A DNA stretch of 64,000 nucleotides from Uliginosibacterium paludis (GTDB lineage: Bacteria; Pseudomonadota; Gammaproteobacteria; Burkholderiales; Rhodocyclaceae), in assembly GCF_039631355.1 (NCBI RefSeq), contig NZ_JBDIVF010000004.1, positions 248,001-312,000 on the forward strand, read 5' to 3'. The notes beneath the pieces were generated by a model, which was not told the origin of the DNA, searched no databases, and saw nothing but the letters and a program-made list of their open reading frames with translations. The translations under genes were made by a program, and so were the position numbers. Within the stretch, counting starts at the first letter, position 1, and each line of letters opens with the position of its first letter. Shown here piece after piece: positions 14,523 to 23,564 of this stretch.

Positions 14523-16916
14523 TCAGCTCTGGGGCTTGAGTGCGTCAGGCTTCACCTTGGGTGTGAGCGTGCCGCCCTTTCTGGCACGCTTGCCCCGACA
14601 GGCTTCAAGCGCCACGCCCTTGACCAGCAGTTCGACCTCCTTGCCGCCACGACCGGTGCCGGTCACGACCACCGCATCGGTCGGCGGGCAGCACACGGCG
14701 CAAAGCGCTTCCTTCTCGTCCAACCCCATCACGATCATGCCGCGGCCTCGCGGCATCACCTTCATCTCGGCCCGCGGGAAGTACAGCAGACGGCCATTGC
14801 CCGAGGCCGCCGCCAGCCATTCGCCCAGCACCTTGGCAGGCGAGAGCACGGTTTCGTCCGCCTCGAGCGTCATGAAGGCCTTGCCGGCGCGCTGACGGGT
14901 GACGAGGTCTTCGAGCTTCGTGATGAAGCCGTAGCTGCCGGAGTTGGCAAAGAAGTATTCGCTGACCGGATCGTCCGCCAGTGCCTGCGCCACGCGGGCG
15001 CCCGGCTGGAGCTCGATCAGGGTGGTAAGCGGTACGCCGTCGCCGCGGCCGCCGGGCAGGTCGGCAATGCGGATGGAATAGGCGCGGCCGGTGGTATCCA
15101 CGATGATCAGCGGCCAGGTGGTGCGTGCTTCCGCCACCAGGAAGGCGCTGTCGCCGCTCTTCCAGCTGAGCGTCTGGGGATCAATGCCATGCCCCTGGCG
15201 GGTGCGGACCCAGCCATTCTTCGAGAGCAGAACGGTGACCGGCTCGTCGAGCACCGGCGCTTCGGTCGCCACGACCGGCGCTGCGGCCTCGATCAGGCTG
15301 CGGCGATCGTCGCCATGCTTCTTCGCGTCCTCGCTGATTTCCTTGAGGATCAGCTTTGTCATCGCACCGCGGTTCTCAAGCAGCTCGATCAACCCGGCAC
15401 GTTCGTCACGCAGGCCGGCGAGCTCCTTCTCTATGGCGATGTATTCGAGCCTGGCGAGCTGGCGCAGGCGGATCTCGAGAATGTCTTCGGCCTGCATCTC
15501 GGTCAGCCCGAAGCGCGCGATCAGCTCCGTCTTGGGCTCGTCCGCCTCGCGGATCACCTTGATGATCTCGTCGATGTGCAGCCAGGCGATCTGGCGACCT
15601 TCGAGAATGTGGATGCGGCGTTCGACCTGCCCCAGCCGGTGCCGGGTGCGGCGCTCCACGGTTTCAAAGCGGAAATCGATCCACTCGCGGATGAGCGCCT
15701 TGAGGCCCTTCTGCGCCGGCCGGCCATCCAGGCCGATCACGGTGAGGTTCATCGACACCGAAGCTTCGAGGCTGGTGTGCGCCAGCAGCACGCGCATCAG
15801 ATCATCCGGCTCCTGGGTGCGGGTCTTCGGTTCAAGCACCAGGCGCACCGGTGCGAGATCGGAGGACTCGTCACGCGCGGCATCGAGCACGCCCAGCACC
15901 AGCGCCTTGTTGTTCTTCTCCTCCTGACTGACTTCCTTCTTGCCGGTCTTGGGCTGAGGGTTGGTGACCGCCTCGATCTCGGAGAGGATCTTCGCGGCGG
16001 AAACTCCATGCGGCAGCTCTTCCACGATGATCCGCCAGGCTCCGCGTGCAAGCGTTTCGACACGCCAGCGCGCACGCATGCGGATCGAGCCGCGGCCCGT
16101 CGTGTAGGCGTCACGGATCGCCGAATCGGGCGAGATGATCTGGCCACCGCCGGGGAAATCCGGCGCCGGCAGCACGGCACGGATGTCGTCCAGCGTGGAT
16201 TCCGGCTTCTTGATCAGCAGCTGTGCTGCCGCCGCCACTTCACGCAGATTGTGCGGCGGGCATTCGGTTGCCATGCCCACGGCGATGCCGGAAGAGCCAT
16301 TGAGCAAGAGCATCGGCAGCCGCGCCGGCAGCAGTTTCGGCTCCTGATCGCCGCCGTCGTAGTTCGGCACGAAGTCAGCCGTGCCCATCTCGATTTCGGA
16401 GAGCAACAGATCTGCAATCGGCGTCAGGCGCATTTCGGTGTAGCGCATCGCCGCCGCGCCATCGCCGTCCCGCGAGCCGAAGTTGCCCTGGCCATCGATC
16501 AGCGGATAGCGCAGCGAGAAATCCTGCGCCAGGCGCACCGAGGCGTCGTAGATCGACGAGTCCCCGTGCGGATGCAATTTACCCATCACATCCCCCACCA
16601 CGCGGGCGGACTTCACCGGCTTGGAGCCGGGCGCCAGGCGCATGCGATGCATGGTGTAGAGGATGCGGCGCTGCACCGGCTTCAAGCCATCCTCCACCTG
16701 CGGCAGAGCCCGGCCACGCACCACGCTCATCGCGTAGGCGAGATAGGCACGCTCGGCAAAGGCGGCAATCGGCAGGTGGTCGTCCGGCAGTTCGGCCAGG
16801 CCAGGAGAAACCGGAGAGGCCGGCGGAGCGGGCGGCTCGGCAGCAACAGGCAGCACGGCGGCCGGCGCCGGCTCAGCGCCAAACAGGTCGGGCTCTTGAT
16901 CGACAGGGGAAGTCAT
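14523..16916 (-). CDS. parC: DNA topoisomerase IV subunit A
   Basis: A 797-residue type IIA topoisomerase A subunit that decatenates daughter chromosomes with ParE. The active-site Tyr lies in AAMRYTEMRL. The quinolone-resistance region reads HPHGDSSIYD, so the first Ser (E. coli Ser80 position) is intact and the Glu84 position is Asp. The first ~40 residues are an Ala/Pro-rich extension not present in E. coli ParC, before LPIAAFAERAYLAYAMSV. A short C-terminal beta-propeller domain ends with a basic tail. A longer open frame exists upstream, but the ATG used gives the expected N-terminus. No parE gene is adjacent. Confidence 0.93.
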   Translation of the reverse strand: MTSPVDQEPDLFGAEPAPAAVLPVAAEPPAPPASPVSPGLAELPDDHLPIAAFAERAYLAYAMSVVRGRALPQVEDGLKPVQRRILYTMHRMRLAPGSKPVKSARVVGDVMGKLHPHGDSSIYDASVRLAQDFSLRYPLIDGQGNFGSRDGDGAAAMRYTEMRLTPIADLLLSEIEMGTADFVPNYDGGDQEPKLLPARLPMLLLNGSSGIAVGMATECPPHNLREVAAAAQLLIKKPESTLDDIRAVLPAPDFPGGGQIISPDSAIRDAYTTGRGSIRMRARWRVETLARGAWRIIVEELPHGVSAAKILSEIEAVTNPQPKTGKKEVSQEEKNNKALVLGVLDAARDESSDLAPVRLVLEPKTRTQEPDDLMRVLLAHTSLEASVSMNLTVIGLDGRPAQKGLKALIREWIDFRFETVERRTRHRLGQVERRIHILEGRQIAWLHIDEIIKVIREADEPKTELIARFGLTEMQAEDILEIRLRQLARLEYIAIEKELAGLRDERAGLIELLENRGAMTKLILKEISEDAKKHGDDRRSLIEAAAPVVATEAPVLDEPVTVLLSKNGWVRTRQGHGIDPQTLSWKSGDSAFLVAEARTTWPLIIVDTTGRAYSIRIADLPGGRGDGVPLTTLIELQPGARVAQALADDPVSEYFFANSGSYGFITKLEDLVTRQRAGKAFMTLEADETVLSPAKVLGEWLAAASGNGRLLYFPRAEMKVMPRGRGMIVMGLDEKEALCAVCCPPTDAVVVTGTGRGGKEVELLVKGVALEACRGKRARKGGTLTPKVKPDALKPQS

Positions 16917-17336
16917 CGCTCGGTGGTTCGGGTGAATCAGGCTGCGGATTGTAGCCCGAGCGCGCGCGCTGCGCCCCGCAGGCCGCAGCACTTGCCGTTC
17001 GTCGAAGCGTCGTGAATCCGCAACCGTGCGGCAACAGCGCCCGCCGAGACTGCCTTCCGCGCCTGAGCGGGAATCCGCTGGCATGGCGCAAAGCCCCGCA
17101 GGCGCTGCCACCTCGCGAACATGGAAAACCCGGATTCCCTTCATGCGCGTAACGGTTGCAGAGTCTGGCCTGCAAGGTGCGGCTACGCCGGTTTCCCGGC
17201 CCGCACGCAGGAAAAGGCTTCCAGAAGCACGCGCCCCACGAAGGCCACCGCCAGTCCGTTCCAGAGTCACCCCCTGACGCTTGCAGGTCCGCCCGTGAGC
17301 AACTCACGTGCCCCACCACCCGAGAGGAGAACAATC
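16917..17336. other. 420-base gene-free spacer between parC and dctP
   Basis: Divergent spacer. It must hold the promoters for parC (left) and dctP (right), but I see no convincing -35/-10 pair, RNA gene or repeat. Codon-like open frames run through it but have no ribosome sites or recognisable products. The strongest feature is the GAGAGGAGAA ribosome site just before dctP. Confidence 0.5.
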
Positions 17337-18347
17337 ATGAATGTCCGTCGCAGTGTCCTGATCGGCCTCATGGCCCTTACCGCCAGCGGCTTCGCCATGG
17401 CCCAGCAGCAACCCATCGTCATCAAGTTCAGCCACGTCGTCGCCAAGGACACTCCGAAAGGCAAGGCCGCCGACCAGTTCGCCAAGCTCGTCAACGAGCG
17501 CGCTGGCGGCAAGCTCAAGGTCGAGGTCTATCCGAACAGCCAGCTCTACAAGGACGGCGAGGAGATGAATGCCATCCAGATCGGCGCCGTGCAGATGCTG
17601 GCCCCGTCGCTGGCCAAGTTCGGCCCGCTGGGCGTGAAGGAGTTCGAACTCTTCGACCTTCCCTTCATCTTCGACGACTACAACGCACTGCACCGCGTCA
17701 CCTCGGGTCCGCTGGGCGCGTCGCTATTCAAGAAGCTCGAACCCAAGGGCATCGTCGGTCTCGCCTACTGGGACAACGGCTTCAAGGATTTTTCGGCCAA
17801 CAAGGCGCTGAAGAAACCCGAAGACTTCAAGGGCATGAAGATGCGGATCCAGTCGTCCAAGGTGCTCGAAGCCCAGATGCGCGCGCTGGGGGTGATCCCG
17901 CAGGTGATGGCTTTCTCCGAGGTCTATCAGGCACTGCAGACCGGCGTGGTCGATGGCACCGAGAACCCGCCGTCGAACTTCTACACGCAGAAGATGCATG
18001 AAGTGCAGAAGTACATGGTGCAGTCGCACCACGGCTACCTCGGCTATGCAGTCATCATCAACAAGAAGTTCTGGGATGACCTGCCCGCAGACCTCAAGAA
18101 GATCGTCAGCACGGCGATGGAAGAATCCACCCGCTATGCAAACGCCATCGCCCAGAAAGAGAACGCGGATGCGACCGAAGCCGTCCGTGCTTCGGGCAAG
18201 ACCCAGATCCTCGACATGACGCCGGCGGAACGTACCGCGCTGAAGAAGTCCCTGATCAAGGTCCACAAGGAAGCCGAAAGCCGGATCGGTGCAGACGTGA
18301 TCAAGAGCGTCTACAAGGAAACCGGTTTCGATCCGTCGAAGCTCTGA
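17337..18347 (+). CDS. dctP: TRAP transporter solute-binding protein, DctP type
   Basis: A 336-residue periplasmic protein with a Sec signal peptide (cut after FAMA, about residue 22). The body has the DctP features IVIKFSHVVAKDTPKGKAA at the mature start, VEVYPNSQLYKDGEEM, and QALQTGVVDGTENPPSNFY, with the conserved Arg in MRIQSSKVLE that grips a ligand carboxylate. The closest family knowledge is C4-dicarboxylate binding, but the neighbouring oligogalacturonate lyase gene leaves room for a uronate ligand. GAGAGGAGAA precedes the ATG. A terminator-like hairpin separates it from dctQ, which would let the binding protein be made in excess of the membrane subunits. Confidence 0.92.
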   Translation: MNVRRSVLIGLMALTASGFAMAQQQPIVIKFSHVVAKDTPKGKAADQFAKLVNERAGGKLKVEVYPNSQLYKDGEEMNAIQIGAVQMLAPSLAKFGPLGVKEFELFDLPFIFDDYNALHRVTSGPLGASLFKKLEPKGIVGLAYWDNGFKDFSANKALKKPEDFKGMKMRIQSSKVLEAQMRALGVIPQVMAFSEVYQALQTGVVDGTENPPSNFYTQKMHEVQKYMVQSHHGYLGYAVIINKKFWDDLPADLKKIVSTAMEESTRYANAIAQKENADATEAVRASGKTQILDMTPAERTALKKSLIKVHKEAESRIGADVIKSVYKETGFDPSKL

Positions 18348-18369
18348 ACCCGGCCATGCCTTGCAAGGG

Positions 18370-18400
18370 AAACCGGGCGATCTGATCGTCCGGTTTTCTT
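18370..18400 (+). terminator. Partial terminator between dctP and dctQ
   Basis: 11-bp stem AAACCGGGCGA / TCGTCCGGTTT (one G:U) with a 5-base loop, followed by TTCTT. It lies inside a plainly co-transcribed operon, so it likely acts as an attenuator and 3' stabiliser of dctP mRNA. Confidence 0.7.
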
Positions 18401-18453
18401 CATCTGCAGCACGCTTCATCCACCCGGGTGTTCCGCATTACATCGAGAACAAC

Positions 18454-19077
18454 ATGAAAATACTCGACCGTCTGGAGGAGATCCTCATCGCGAGCCTGAT
18501 CGCAGTCGCGACGCTGATCATCTTTGCCTCCGTCGTACACCGCTATCTGGCCGGTGTCGAAATTCCCTATCTTCAGGACTGGCTGCTGGGCCTCAACTTC
18601 GGCTGGGCGCAGGAACTGACCATCATCCTGTTCGTCTGGATGGCCAAGTTCGGCGCCGCCTATGGTGTGCGAACCGGCATCCACGTCGGCGTCGATGTGG
18701 CCATCAACCAGATGCCCGACCGCCTGCGTAGCCGCTTCGTGCTGTTCGGCCTGCTCGCCGGCGCGCTCTTCACCGGCATCGTGTGCACCCTGGGCTTTCG
18801 CCTCGTCTGGGGCAACGGCATGCACTACGCCTTCAATCAGCTGATCGGCAGCACCGAGTTCGTACCCGAGGGCCCGGTCACCCCCGATCTGGAATGGCCG
18901 ACCTGGATGGTGTATCTGGCCGTGCCGCTGGGCTCTTCACTGATGTGTTTCCGCTTCCTGCAGGTGGCCTGGAATTTCTGGCACACCGGTGAGTTGCCCC
19001 ACCACGATCACGGTGCGGTAGACGGCATCGAAGACGACGAACCGACCGAGACTCACGCCGAAGGAGCCCGCTCATGA
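18454..19077 (+). CDS. dctQ: TRAP transporter small permease, DctQ type
   Basis: A 207-residue inner-membrane protein with four TM helices (about 8-30, 50-70, 88-112 and 150-172), in the order seen in DctQ (PF04290). The signature W-A-Q-E-L-T-I-I-L-F-V-W and the G-x-R-T-G-x-H motif (YGVRTGIHVGVD) are present. It bridges the binding protein to DctM in the tripartite transporter. The C-terminal tail is acidic and His-rich (HHDHGAVDGIEDDEPTE), longer than in many homologs. The stop overlaps the dctM start (ATGA). Confidence 0.9.
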   Translation: MKILDRLEEILIASLIAVATLIIFASVVHRYLAGVEIPYLQDWLLGLNFGWAQELTIILFVWMAKFGAAYGVRTGIHVGVDVAINQMPDRLRSRFVLFGLLAGALFTGIVCTLGFRLVWGNGMHYAFNQLIGSTEFVPEGPVTPDLEWPTWMVYLAVPLGSSLMCFRFLQVAWNFWHTGELPHHDHGAVDGIEDDEPTETHAEGARS

Positions 19078-20753
19078 ACACCGCAATCATCTTCGGGCTG
19101 CTCATTGCCCTGATGCTCACCGGGATGCCGATCTCGATCTCGCTGGGCCTCACGGTGCTCACCTTCCTCTACACCATGACCCAGGTGCCGATCGAATCGG
19201 TCGCCATGAAGCTTTTCACCGGCATCGAGAAGTTCGAGATCATGGCGATCCCCTTCTTCATTCTGGCCGGCAACTTCCTCACCCATGGCGGTGTGGCGCG
19301 GCGCATGATCAACTTCGCCACCGCGCTGGTGGGCCACTGGCATGGTGGTCTGGGCCTGGCGGGGGTGATCGCCTGCGCGCTGTTCGCAGCCCTCTCGGGC
19401 TCCAGCCCGGCCACCGTAGTGGCCATCGGCGCAATCCTGATGCCGGCCATGGTGAAGGCGGGCTTCCCGAAGCGCTTCGGTGCGGGCGTGATCACCACCT
19501 CCGGTGCGCTGGGCATCCTGATCCCGCCCAGCATCGTGATGGTGATGTATTCGGTTGCCACCAACTCCTCGGTCGGCACGCTGTTCATGGCCGGTGTCAT
19601 TCCCGGGCTGCTGCTCGCCTTCCTGCTGGGCCTGACGACCTGGTACCGCGCACGCAAGTACAACTATCCGCGTGTCATGCTGTTTCCGGAGCGCAACAGT
19701 CTGCAGGCCACGATCGGCGGGCTCTTCGGCGCCTTCTATGCGCTGGTCTTCACGATCGCGCCGCCAGTGCTGGCCGGCACCCTGATCGGCCAGTTCTCGT
19801 CGGGCTCGGGTTTCGTGTATTTCCTGGCCTGCGTCGTCTGGCTGGCCCTGGCTCCCTGGAGCACCAAGAACAAGTGGGTCACGCGCTTCGTCTATATCGG
19901 CCTCATCGTGCTGGGTGTGCCGATTCTGGCGAGCGTGCTGGCGATCCGCGCGATGGGTGACGTCTCACCCGTGTATATCGCGGGCGTGCCGGTCGTGATC
20001 ATGCTGGGCTGGCTGAGCCTGATCCAGGCCTGCGGCAGCTACACGAAGATCGCACCGACCTTCACTTTCGAGCTGATGTGGGAGTCCCTCGAAGTCTGGC
20101 GCGCCTACTGGAACAGCATCTGGGGACTGCTGCTGATCGTGGTGGTGATGGGCGGCATCTACAGCGGCATCTTCACCCCCACGGAAGCCGCGGCGATGAG
20201 CGCGGTGTATGCGTTCTTTGTCGCCGTGTTCGTCTACAAGGATCTGGGCCTGAAAGATGTGCCGCGGGTGTTGCTGTCCTCGGCCAACATGAGCGCGATG
20301 CTGCTCTACATCATTACCAACGCGGTGATGTTCAGCTTCATCATGACCGACCAAAACATCCCGCAGCAGCTGGCTGACTGGCTGCTGGCCCAGGGGCTGG
20401 GGCCGATCGCCTTTCTGCTTGCGGTCAACGTCCTGCTGCTGCTGGCCGGCAACGTGATGGAGCCTTCCTCCATCGTGCTGATCATGGCGCCCATCCTGTT
20501 TCCGGTGGCGATGAAGCTGGGGATCGATCCGATCCACTTCGGCATCCTGATCACGGTGAATATGGAGGTCGGCATGTGTCATCCGCCGGTGGGCCTCAAC
20601 ATGTATGTGGCTTCCGGCATCACCAAGATGGGCATCACCGAGCTGACGGTCGCGGTCTGGCCCTGGCTGCTCACCATGCTGGGCTTCCTGGCGCTGGTGA
20701 CCTACTGGCCGCCGCTCACGCTCTGGCTGCCGAAAGCGCTGGGCATGATGTAA
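19074..20753 (+). CDS. dctM: TRAP transporter large permease, DctM type, with an extra internal segment
   Basis: A 559-residue polytopic protein that catalyses Na+-driven uptake with DctP and DctQ. The N-terminal ~200 residues (AALSGSSPATVVAIG, GALGILIPPSIVMV) and residues ~340-559 (GGIYSGIFTPTEAAAMSAVYAFF, GNVMEPSSIVLIMAPI, HPPVGLNMYV) are ordinary DctM. Between them, about 205-335, is an extra stretch with three or four hydrophobic segments. Usual DctM proteins are ~425 residues and pass directly from the arginine-rich loop to the WGLL segment. Spacing and frame are intact, so this is an insertion and not an assembly error visible here. AAGGAGCCCGCTC precedes the ATG, within dctQ. Confidence 0.9.
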   Translation: MNTAIIFGLLIALMLTGMPISISLGLTVLTFLYTMTQVPIESVAMKLFTGIEKFEIMAIPFFILAGNFLTHGGVARRMINFATALVGHWHGGLGLAGVIACALFAALSGSSPATVVAIGAILMPAMVKAGFPKRFGAGVITTSGALGILIPPSIVMVMYSVATNSSVGTLFMAGVIPGLLLAFLLGLTTWYRARKYNYPRVMLFPERNSLQATIGGLFGAFYALVFTIAPPVLAGTLIGQFSSGSGFVYFLACVVWLALAPWSTKNKWVTRFVYIGLIVLGVPILASVLAIRAMGDVSPVYIAGVPVVIMLGWLSLIQACGSYTKIAPTFTFELMWESLEVWRAYWNSIWGLLLIVVVMGGIYSGIFTPTEAAAMSAVYAFFVAVFVYKDLGLKDVPRVLLSSANMSAMLLYIITNAVMFSFIMTDQNIPQQLADWLLAQGLGPIAFLLAVNVLLLLAGNVMEPSSIVLIMAPILFPVAMKLGIDPIHFGILITVNMEVGMCHPPVGLNMYVASGITKMGITELTVAVWPWLLTMLGFLALVTYWPPLTLWLPKALGMM

Positions 20754-20762
20754 CCGCCCGCC

Positions 20763-20789
20763 GGAGCGGCCGCTCAGGGCCGCCGCTCC
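20763..20789 (+). terminator. Hairpin after dctM
   Basis: Stem GGAGCGGC / GCCGCTCC with an 11-base loop, 9 bases after the stop. No T-run. Confidence 0.5.
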
Positions 20790-20807
20790 GATTGGCGCGA
20801 CTCGAAG

Positions 20808-20844
20808 AAGGGAGCGGGCGTAAAATGCCTGCTCCCTTTTTTCC
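20808..20844 (+). terminator. Intrinsic terminator just upstream of ogl
   Basis: Stem AAGGGAGCGGGC / GCCTGCTCCCTT (one G:U) with a 7-base loop and a run of six T. It ends only ~16 bases before the ogl start codon, and its loop contains TAAAAT, a good -10 look-alike. It may thus both end the TRAP operon and overlap the ogl promoter or leader. Confidence 0.7.
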
Positions 20845-20859
20845 TGTCGGTCCGCCGCC

Positions 20860-22017
20860 ATGCCCAAAGGCAGCACGCTTGAATTCCGCCCCCACGAGCT
20901 CACCGATCCGGACACCGGTGTACGTGTCACCCGCCTGACGCCTCCGGAAGTCGCCTGCCCGCGCAATTACTTCTACCAGAAGTGCTTCACCGCGGACGGC
21001 CGCCAGCTGATTTTCGGCGGGGAGTTCGACGGCGTCTTCAACATCTGGATGCTGGACCTCGCGAGCGGACTTGCGCGCCAGCTCACCGAAGGGCGTGGCG
21101 ACAACTATCACGGCGCCTACCTCTCGCCGGACGACCGCTTCCTCTTCTACACCAAGGCAGGGCTCGAACACCGCCGGGTCGATCTCGCCACACTCGAGGA
21201 AGACGTGATCTACACGGTGCCGGAAGGCTGGCGCGGAGCGGGCACCTGGGTGCCCAACACAGACTGCACGCTCATTGCCGGCATGGAGATGCTGAGCGAG
21301 GATCAGGCCACCGGGGGCAGCGGCTGGGAGCGCTTCCGGCGCCAGTTCGAAATCCAGCCCCGCGAGCGGCTGATCTCGATCGACATCGCGAGCGGCGAAG
21401 CCCGCGTCGTGTTCGAGCAGAAACGCTACATGGGGCACCCCATGTATCGCCCTTTCGACGACCGCACGATGGGCTTCTGCCATGAAGGCCCGCACGATCT
21501 GGTCGACGCCCGGATGTGGCTGATCAATGCAGACGGCACCCGGCTTCGCAAGGTCAAGGATCACGCCCCGGGAGAAGCCTGCATGCATGAGTTCTGGGTG
21601 CCGGACGGCTCGAAGCTCGTCTATGTGAGCTATGTGAAAGGTGAGCAGGAGCGCTTCATCTGGGCGGCCGACCCGGTCACCCTCGAGAACGAATGCATCA
21701 TGGCCATGCCTCCCTGCGCGCACCTGATGAGCAATTTCGACGGCAGTCTCATCGTCGGAGACGGCGCGGGTCAGCTCGGTGATGTATCGGACAAGGACGG
21801 CCATGCCTTTGAAGCGGATCCCTGGATCCACCTCTTCGACGTCAAGGCACGCAGCCACCGCAAGATCTGCCGGCACGACACGAGCTGGGCCGAATACAAG
21901 GGCAACACGCAGGCGACCCACCCTCACCCATCCTTCACCCCGGATGAGCAGCGGGTGCTGTTCTCGAGCGACAGGGACGGCAAGCCCGCGCTCTACCTCG
22001 CAGACCTGCCCGACTGA
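20860..22017 (+). CDS. ogl: Oligogalacturonate lyase (PL22)
   Basis: A 385-residue cytoplasmic seven-bladed beta-propeller lyase, close to the ~388 residues of enterobacterial Ogl. It cleaves di- and trigalacturonates to 5-keto-4-deoxyuronate. The family segment GHPMYRPFDDRTMGFCHEG (positions ~190-210) and the metal/catalytic region with PHDLVDARMWL, EACMHEFWVPDG and the late TQATHPHPSFTPDEQ are all present. Its products feed, after KduI/KduD steps not seen here, into kdgK and kdgA near 1-2.7 kb. The ribosome site is weak and a terminator hairpin sits directly upstream. Confidence 0.92.
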   Translation: MPKGSTLEFRPHELTDPDTGVRVTRLTPPEVACPRNYFYQKCFTADGRQLIFGGEFDGVFNIWMLDLASGLARQLTEGRGDNYHGAYLSPDDRFLFYTKAGLEHRRVDLATLEEDVIYTVPEGWRGAGTWVPNTDCTLIAGMEMLSEDQATGGSGWERFRRQFEIQPRERLISIDIASGEARVVFEQKRYMGHPMYRPFDDRTMGFCHEGPHDLVDARMWLINADGTRLRKVKDHAPGEACMHEFWVPDGSKLVYVSYVKGEQERFIWAADPVTLENECIMAMPPCAHLMSNFDGSLIVGDGAGQLGDVSDKDGHAFEADPWIHLFDVKARSHRKICRHDTSWAEYKGNTQATHPHPSFTPDEQRVLFSSDRDGKPALYLADLPD

Positions 22018-22211
22018 TCCGCACGGGCCGCCGGCCCGCCCCCGCGGCGACCGGCCGGCGGCAGCAATGCAGCACCGGTCCATACGCGTCCGAACGGATT
22101 GTGAATTGTTGCAAATTGTTTCGGAGCAAATCCCCTTGGCATGGGATTTCTCGGGAAGATGCAGACTTACGGGCAGGTTATCACGCAGCCCGGCCCCGAC
22201 CCCAGCCTCGA

Positions 22212-23564
22212 ATGACAATGGCTCTGCCACTCCGAATCAACCTCATCTCACTGCTGTTCACCACCCTGGTCGCACTCGTGCTGAGCTTCCTGGGAAGCGG
22301 CTTCCTGTACCGCCAGCAATCGGAAAACGCGCTGCTCATCGCTGGCCAGGCCGTGGAATCGCTGCGCAGGGATGCCGACACCCTGCTCGCGCTGAACATG
22401 GACATGCATGACTTCACCGGCTTCGAAGCCGTCACGGCAGACGTACTGCAGGGAAACGCCTTGCTCAGCTCGGCCAGCCTCAAGACCATAGAAGGCGAGG
22501 TGCTCTACACCTCGACCCGGCAGACGGGGCTGAAACTCTCGCCCCTGTCCCGGCTGGTCATCCGCTTCACCCGCCCCTTCGACACCGTCTCGCGACAGCT
22601 GCATGGCGCCTCCGGAGCGCTGGCCGGCCACGCCGAAATCAGGCTCGACCGACGCCTCATGATCGATGCGGCGATCCAGCGCGCCACCCTGCTGCTGCTG
22701 TGCGCTGCCGGACTCTTTGCCGGCTGCGTGCTGATCCAGCAGATCATCTTCTGGCGCACGATCGGCCGGCCGCTGTCACTGCTGATGCATGCGGTCGACA
22801 ACATCCATCCGGACCAGCTGGAAGCGCCGCCCGAGTTTGCCCGGCGAACCGGAAACGACGACATCGGTCGCCTCTACCAGGCTTTTGCGGCGCTGCTGCA
22901 CCGCCTCACCGACGCCCGCGGGGCGCTGCTGGCTCATAACGAACATCTCGAACACACGATCCAGACCCGCACCCACGAGCTGCAACGCGTCAATACGGAG
23001 CTGGAGCAGGACATCGAGCGCCGCAAGGCCCTGGAGCTTGAGCTTCGCACGCTCGCCAGTACCGACGCGCTGACCGGGCTGGCCAACCGCGCATTCATCA
23101 TGCCCTACCTGGAGCGGCGCCTCGCCCAGGCGCGCCGTGAGAACACGCTGTGCGGCGTGATGATCTTCGATTTCGACGGTTTCAAGGCCGTCAACGACAG
23201 GCATGGGCACGCCGTCGGCGACAAGGTGCTGCAGAACATGGCGCGCCGCATTGCGCAGGTCTGCCGGCAATCCGACGTGCTCGCCCGCCTCGGCGGGGAT
23301 GAATTCCTGCTCGTCTTCGATGCGCAGGACATGGAACAGGCCGGGCTCATCGGCAAGCGTGTCGAAGCGCAGTTCGCCACACCGCTGGACCTCGGTCATG
23401 TGCAGATCCGCCTGGGCATCAGCATCGGCATCGCGCTCTTCCCGATGCATGGCGAAACCATGGAAGCCCTGCTGATGCACGCAGACGCGGCGATGTACGC
23501 GGCCAAGCTTGCGGGCGGCGGCATGCGCTTCGCGCAGAGCCCGGCCACGGGCACGCCGGTCTAG
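22212..23564 (+). CDS. Membrane diguanylate cyclase (periplasmic sensor-HAMP-GGDEF)
   Basis: 450 residues. TM helix 1 at ~9-31, a ~120-residue periplasmic sensor, TM helix 2 at ~156-180, HAMP ~180-235, a coiled coil to ~275, then a GGDEF domain. The active site is intact (GGDEF at 361-365), and RQSD at 352-355 is a product-inhibition I-site. The enzyme should make c-di-GMP from two GTP. No EAL domain follows. The start is the first of two close ATGs; the ribosome site is poor. Its stop overlaps that of the convergent DMT gene in the single tetranucleotide CTAG. Confidence 0.9.
   Translation: MTMALPLRINLISLLFTTLVALVLSFLGSGFLYRQQSENALLIAGQAVESLRRDADTLLALNMDMHDFTGFEAVTADVLQGNALLSSASLKTIEGEVLYTSTRQTGLKLSPLSRLVIRFTRPFDTVSRQLHGASGALAGHAEIRLDRRLMIDAAIQRATLLLLCAAGLFAGCVLIQQIIFWRTIGRPLSLLMHAVDNIHPDQLEAPPEFARRTGNDDIGRLYQAFAALLHRLTDARGALLAHNEHLEHTIQTRTHELQRVNTELEQDIERRKALELELRTLASTDALTGLANRAFIMPYLERRLAQARRENTLCGVMIFDFDGFKAVNDRHGHAVGDKVLQNMARRIAQVCRQSDVLARLGGDEFLLVFDAQDMEQAGLIGKRVEAQFATPLDLGHVQIRLGISIGIALFPMHGETMEALLMHADAAMYAAKLAGGGMRFAQSPATGTPV

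Noticed and set aside
13731..17015. Very long (>1000 codon) open frame opposite parC and the Lgt-like gene
   Set aside because: Antisense to a clear parC; sequence is His/Arg/Gln-rich as expected for a reversed GC-rich frame.
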